From: an uncultured Actinomycetes bacterium
GTDB taxonomy: Bacteria > Actinomycetota > Actinomycetes > Nanopelagicales > Nanopelagicaceae
Assembly: GCA_903842855.1 (NCBI GenBank)
Contig: CAIMNT010000135.1
Location: 1 to 10,148, forward strand
DNA: 10,148 nucleotides
Reading direction: 5' to 3'
Every line of letters begins with the position of its first letter. Positions within the stretch are counted from its first letter, which is position 1. A model generated the notes under the pieces. The model saw nothing but the letters and a program-made list of their open reading frames with translations, made no database searches and was not told where the DNA came from. The position numbers and the translations under genes were made by a program. Below are positions 8,001 to 10,148 of this stretch, piece by piece.

Positions 8001-9527
8001 GGCGAAGAGTTGCGCAAAGTAATCGAAGAGTAGGCGCGGCTTATCAGAGAGCGCTGCAATCGGAGAATCGGTTCCCATCGAACCCAATGGCTCCGCTCCA
8101 TTTTTCGCCATCGGCGCAATGATGATTCGTAGCTCTTCCTCGGTATAACCAAATGCCCTTTGACGGCGCAGGACCGATGAGTGCGGATAAATAATATGTT
8201 CGCGAGATGGCAGGTCGGCGAGGCGAACTATTCCCTCCGATAGCCACTGCCCATATGGATGTGAAGCAGCAAGAGAACTCTTAATCTCATCATCTTCGAT
8301 GATGCGACCTTCGGCGATGTCGACCAAGAACATACGACCAGGTTGCAAACGGCCCTTTCGAATTACCTTGGCGGGATCGATATCGAGCACACCAACTTCA
8401 GAGGCGAGAATGACGAGTCCATCATCTGTAACCCAGAATCGCGATGGGCGCAGCCCATTACGGTCCAGAACCGCGCCTACTTGGAATCCATCGGTGAAGG
8501 TCACGCAGGCAGGTCCATCCCACGGCTCCATGAGTGAGGAGTGGAATGCGTAGAAGTCGCGCAACTCCTGCGACATCGTTGTGCTGTTCTCCCACGCTTC
8601 AGGGATCATCATCAAAATTGAATGTGGAAGGGAGCGGCCGGTGAGATAGAGAAGTTCGAGAACCTCATCGAATGAAGCAGAGTCACTGCCTGAGTTATCA
8701 ACGATGGGAAAGAGTCGGGAGATATCGCCGGGGATGAGAGGGCTTTCCAGAAGTGCCTCACGTGCGCGCATCCAGTTGCGATTGCCACGTACTGTATTGA
8801 TCTCACCGTTGTGTGCGATGTAACGATATGGGTGAGCCAGTGGCCAGGACGGAAAGGTATTCGTTGAGAAACGCGAGTGCACAAGTGCAAGTGGTGATTT
8901 CACCAATTCATTGGAGAGGTCAGGGAAAAATTCTTCGAGCTGTCCAGTGGTGAGCATTCCCTTATAAACAATGGTGCGCGCAGAAAGTGATGGGAAGTAA
9001 ATAGGTAGCGCATGTTCTACCCTTTTACGGAAGCAGAAGGCGAGTCGATCCAGAGCGAGGTCACTCTCATCACTTTTGCCTGCGATAAAAATCTGAACAA
9101 ATCGCGGCATAACAGAGAGCGCGGTTGTTCCAAGAGATGAGTCGTCGGTAGGCAGTTCGCGCCAACCGAGGATTGTGATCCCTTCTTCCTCGGCGATTTT
9201 TACAATTCCAGGCAGATCATCAAACTCTTTATCTATAAATGCGATTCCAGTTGCATAACTGCCAGATGCAGGAAGATCGAAATCAACAACGGTTCTATAA
9301 AACTCGTCGGGAATGCGAATGAGTATTCCGGCGCCATCGCCACTATCTGGCTCCGCGCCTGATGCGCCACGGTGTTCAAGATTGCGAAGTGCGGTAAGTG
9401 CTTGAGCAACAATTTCGTGAGTCGGCTCTTTCTTGAGGGTAGCGATCATCGCTACGCCACAGGCATCATGTTCATCGGCAGGGTTGTACAGCCCCTGGGC
9501 AGATGGCAGAGAAGAAAAGAGGGTCAC
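5013..9527 (-). CDS. gltB: Glutamate synthase (NADPH) large subunit
   Basis: This is the catalytic subunit of the GOGAT step of ammonia assimilation: it hydrolyses glutamine, channels the ammonia to 2-oxoglutarate and reduces the product to glutamate. I place the start at GTG 9527 (1504 residues), not at an in-frame ATG at 9611. The GTG has AAGGAG five bases upstream, gives MTLFSSLP as N-terminus and leaves a normal short propeptide; the longer frame overlaps the promoter. Cleavage would expose nucleophile C23 in HDACGVAMIA, heading the class II glutaminase domain (about 23-400). The FMN-dependent synthase domain follows (about 780-1170), with the [3Fe-4S] cysteines C1121, C1127 and C1132 in CVMMRVCHLDTC. 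The C-terminal glycine-rich beta-helix (about 1240-1450) includes GGIAIVLGATGRNFGAGMSG. No key residue is missing. It is the first gene of the gltBD operon. Confidence 0.97.
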   Translation of the reverse strand: MTLFSSLPSAQGLYNPADEHDACGVAMIATLKKEPTHEIVAQALTALRNLEHRGASGAEPDSGDGAGILIRIPDEFYRTVVDFDLPASGSYATGIAFIDKEFDDLPGIVKIAEEEGITILGWRELPTDDSSLGTTALSVMPRFVQIFIAGKSDESDLALDRLAFCFRKRVEHALPIYFPSLSARTIVYKGMLTTGQLEEFFPDLSNELVKSPLALVHSRFSTNTFPSWPLAHPYRYIAHNGEINTVRGNRNWMRAREALLESPLIPGDISRLFPIVDNSGSDSASFDEVLELLYLTGRSLPHSILMMIPEAWENSTTMSQELRDFYAFHSSLMEPWDGPACVTFTDGFQVGAVLDRNGLRPSRFWVTDDGLVILASEVGVLDIDPAKVIRKGRLQPGRMFLVDIAEGRIIEDDEIKSSLAASHPYGQWLSEGIVRLADLPSREHIIYPHSSVLRRQRAFGYTEEELRIIIAPMAKNGAEPLGSMGTDSPIAALSDKPRLLFDYFAQLFAQVTNPPLDAIREEMVTSLGQTIGAESNLLNPSPDSCRQISLDFPVIDNDELAKIIHVNADGEHPDFDAHVVRGLFPALGGGEALRERIEEIRAEVSEAIANGARIIVLSDRDGDSEEAPIPTLLLTAAVHHHLIREKTRTRVSLVIESGEVREVHHVALLVGFGASAVNPYLAMESAEDLVRQGVITGITPEKAVANLIKSLGKGVLKVMSKMGISTIASYHGAQVFEAIGLSSEVVDEYFTGLTSRLGGVSLDTLAEETIKRHHIAYPPMGEIPGTKKLPIGGEYQWRREGEPHLFNPETVFKLQHSTRAKRYDIFKQYTTLVDDQSKNLMTLRGLFKFKEGVRRPISIDEVESASSIIKRFATGAMSYGSISQEAHETLAIAMNRLGGKSNTGEGGEDPARNIPDANGDSRRSSIKQVASGRFGVTSEYLVNADDIQIKMAQGAKPGEGGQLPGNKVYPWIAQVRYSTPGVGLISPPPHHDIYSIEDLAQLIHDLKNANKYARVHVKLVAEVGVGTVAAGVSKAHADVVLISGHDGGTGASPLTSLKHAGAPWELGLAETQQTLMLNGLRDRIVVQVDGQMKTGRDVVIAALLGAEEFGFATAPLVVSGCVMMRVCHLDTCPVGVATQNPLLRQRFSGKPEFVETFFEYIAEEVREWLAKLGFRSIEEAIGQVELLDTRDAVDHWKASGLDLAPLLKAPLFAGSRKNTEVQDHGLSAALDNKLIELAEPALSRGESVAINLPVRNVNRTVGTMLGAELTRTFGGVGLPENTIDISLRGSAGQSLGAFIPKGLTLRLFGDTNDYVGKGLSGGRVVVQPDESATFESQKNVIAGNVIGYGATSGEIFIRGIVGERFCVRNSGATAIVEGVGDHGCEYMTGGIAIVLGATGRNFGAGMSGGVAFVLDLDPRLVNPEMVDVLTLTPARSQQVQELISKFANETGSFVAQSLLSDWNTQSARISMVMPRDYAKVLAAMERAEREGLSVDEAVMEATRG
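5027..5031 (-). promoter_or_regulatory. Ribosome binding site of gltD
   Basis: GGAGG inside the end of gltB lies six bases before the GTG start. It fixes the gltD start and the 8-nt overlap. Confidence 0.85.
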
Positions 9528-9532
9528 GATCG

Positions 9533-9538
9533 CTCCTT
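9533..9538 (-). promoter_or_regulatory. Ribosome binding site deciding the gltB start
   Basis: AAGGAG lies five bases upstream of GTG 9527-9525. The upstream in-frame ATG at 9611 has no comparable site. Confidence 0.85.
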
Positions 9539-9582
9539 GAGAACGGTCGGGACGACGGTGGCCCAACAAATTGCGCCTAAGG

Positions 9583-9611
9583 ATTACTTGGGCAGTGGGA
9601 AAGACTATCAA
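9583..9611 (-). promoter_or_regulatory. Sigma70-type promoter of gltBD
   Basis: TTGATA (9611-9606) matches the -35 consensus at 5 of 6 positions. After exactly 17 bases comes AGTAAT (9588-9583), matching the -10 at 4 of 6. Transcription would begin near 9576, giving a leader of about 50 nt to the gltB GTG. This is the most convincing promoter in the window. Confidence 0.6.
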
Positions 9612-9621
9612 GTGAAGGGGT

Positions 9622-9633
9622 TGGCGCGCGCCA
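9622..9633. promoter_or_regulatory. 12-bp perfect palindrome TGGCGCGCGCCA upstream of the gltB -35
   Basis: A perfect 12-bp palindrome centred about 52 bp before the predicted gltB start site. As RNA it could form a GC hairpin (GGTGGC with GCCAACC, one bulge) 14 nt after the stop of the upstream transporter gene, with no T-run. A regulator site, a weak terminator or chance are all possible. Confidence 0.4.
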
Positions 9634-9647
9634 CCGTTATTTGAAGA

Positions 9648-10148
9648 TTAGGCGTGAGCCAGCGAGCCAATGCCAGCGGTGATCGCCATTCCGACCGCAC
9701 CACCAATAAGAACCCGCAGCACGGTCCTGACAAAGGGTGAGCCTGCCAACTTTGAGGAGATTCCCCCTGTTGCGAAGAGGCCAGCCATGGCGAAGAGAAC
9801 GATAAGAGTTACCTTGGTGCTGGTCCCACCGATGAGCGCTCCGATCAACGGAACGGTGGCGCCCAAGGCGAAACTGATAGCTGAGGCGAAGGCGGCCTTG
9901 GCCGGCTCTGCCTTATTTGAATCGTGGTGACCAAGTTCATCGCGCAAATGAGCAGCCAGCGGATCCTTGGCAGTAAGAGTCTGCGCAACCTGCTCCGCCA
10001 ATTCGCGGGGAAGTCCACGCTCCTGGTAGATCTGGGTCAGCTCCTCTAATTCGCCTTCGGGATCTGCGGCGAGATGATCAATCTCCATCTGTCGATCGGA
10101 GGCCTCGATATCGGCTTGGGATCTAACAGATATGTATTCGCCAACGGC
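9648..10148 (-). CDS. VIT1/CCC1-family metal transporter, partial (5' end outside window)
   Basis: This is a membrane protein of the vacuolar iron transporter (VIT1/CCC1) family, which moves Fe2+ or Mn2+ out of the cytoplasm. Bacterial function is usually assumed to be metal detoxification. The frame is open to the window edge, and the upstream part AVGEYISVRSQAD matches the family's conserved end of TM2, so the Met at 10088 is internal and not the start. The visible 166 residues hold the acidic cytoplasmic metal-binding segment (about 21-80, with EGELEEL, then IYQERGL, then DELG) and three membrane helices at about 86-108, 112-132 and 141-163. The first two helices would lie outside the window. 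It ends in TAA 120 nt before gltB and is probably a separate unit, since gltB has its own promoter. Substrate choice between iron and manganese cannot be read here. Confidence 0.88.
   Translation of the reverse strand, partial: AVGEYISVRSQADIEASDRQMEIDHLAADPEGELEELTQIYQERGLPRELAEQVAQTLTAKDPLAAHLRDELGHHDSNKAEPAKAAFASAISFALGATVPLIGALIGGTSTKVTLIVLFAMAGLFATGGISSKLAGSPFVRTVLRVLIGGAVGMAITAGIGSLAHA

Larger units (their letters stand above)
9555..9637. repeat. Long-range inverted repeat flanking the gltB promoter
   Basis: On the plus strand ACGGTGG-C-CCAAC (9555-9567) is mirrored by GTTGG-CGCGCG-CCACCGT (9620-9637). Twelve bases match as inverted copies (7+5), with inserts of one and six bases between the blocks. 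The arms enclose both promoter boxes, one near +10 to +20 and the other near -45 to -60. This layout is typical of a paired operator, but no known regulator motif is recognised. Confidence 0.45.

Noticed and set aside
7624..8022. 132-aa plus-strand open frame opposite gltB
   Set aside because: Ser/Arg-rich composition typical of an antisense shadow; no family resemblance.
9528..9611. Upstream in-frame ATG giving gltB 28 extra residues
   Set aside because: It overlaps the -35 box, has no SD, and the added sequence is basic and unlike any GltB propeptide; GTG 9527 has AAGGAG at ideal spacing.
9648..10088. Complete 146-aa membrane protein starting at Met 10088
   Set aside because: The frame continues upstream to the window edge with conserved VIT1/CCC1 sequence, so the Met is internal.

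Overview
The window reads as a chromosomal core-metabolism segment of an actinobacterium (Actinomycetota). The strongest sign is the response regulator, which has the PdtaR layout (receiver plus ANTAR RNA-binding domain) and whose sequence closely follows my memory of mycobacterial Rv1626. The actinobacterial style of the pyruvate kinase and the large glutamate synthase fit this. Base composition is near 50% G+C with short intergenic gaps, so a small-genome aquatic actinobacterium (for example a Nanopelagicales-like lineage) is plausible; that placement is inference only.

Every gene is on the minus strand, so transcription runs from high to low coordinates. In that order the window holds: the 3' part of a VIT1/CCC1-family metal transporter (10148-9648); a control region with a good sigma70-type promoter and dyads (9650-9528); gltB (9527-5013) overlapping gltD (5020-3563) by 8 nt; a strong hairpin (3557-3534); a pyk leader with three related half-sites (3503-3477); pyk (3449-2007); a promoter-like box and two inverted repeats; a tRNA gene with anticodon CAA (1928-1856); pdtaR starting one nucleotide later (1854-1243); and a branched-chain-amino-acid-type ABC substrate-binding protein (1208 to the window edge) interrupted by an in-frame TAA. 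No stretch over 300 bases lacks a gene.

The genes sit at the carbon/nitrogen junction. Pyruvate kinase makes pyruvate and ATP from PEP. GltBD turns 2-oxoglutarate plus glutamine into two glutamates using NADPH. The binding protein probably fed an uptake system for leucine-type amino acids whose permease and ATPase genes would lie just outside. From memory, Streptomyces also clusters a branched-chain amino acid transporter, a PdtaR-like regulator, pyruvate kinase and gltBD, so the order looks like inherited actinobacterial synteny rather than an island.

I found no phage, insertion sequence, CRISPR or defence system. The parts most worth a second look are small. The CAA tRNA has a short, class I-sized variable loop although leucine tRNAs are normally class II. 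Its mature 3' end lies one base from the start codon of an RNA-binding regulator. A leader hairpin competes with the tRNA acceptor stem. The transporter gene carries a lone nonsense codon in an otherwise intact frame. The gltB promoter is flanked by a long-range dyad.
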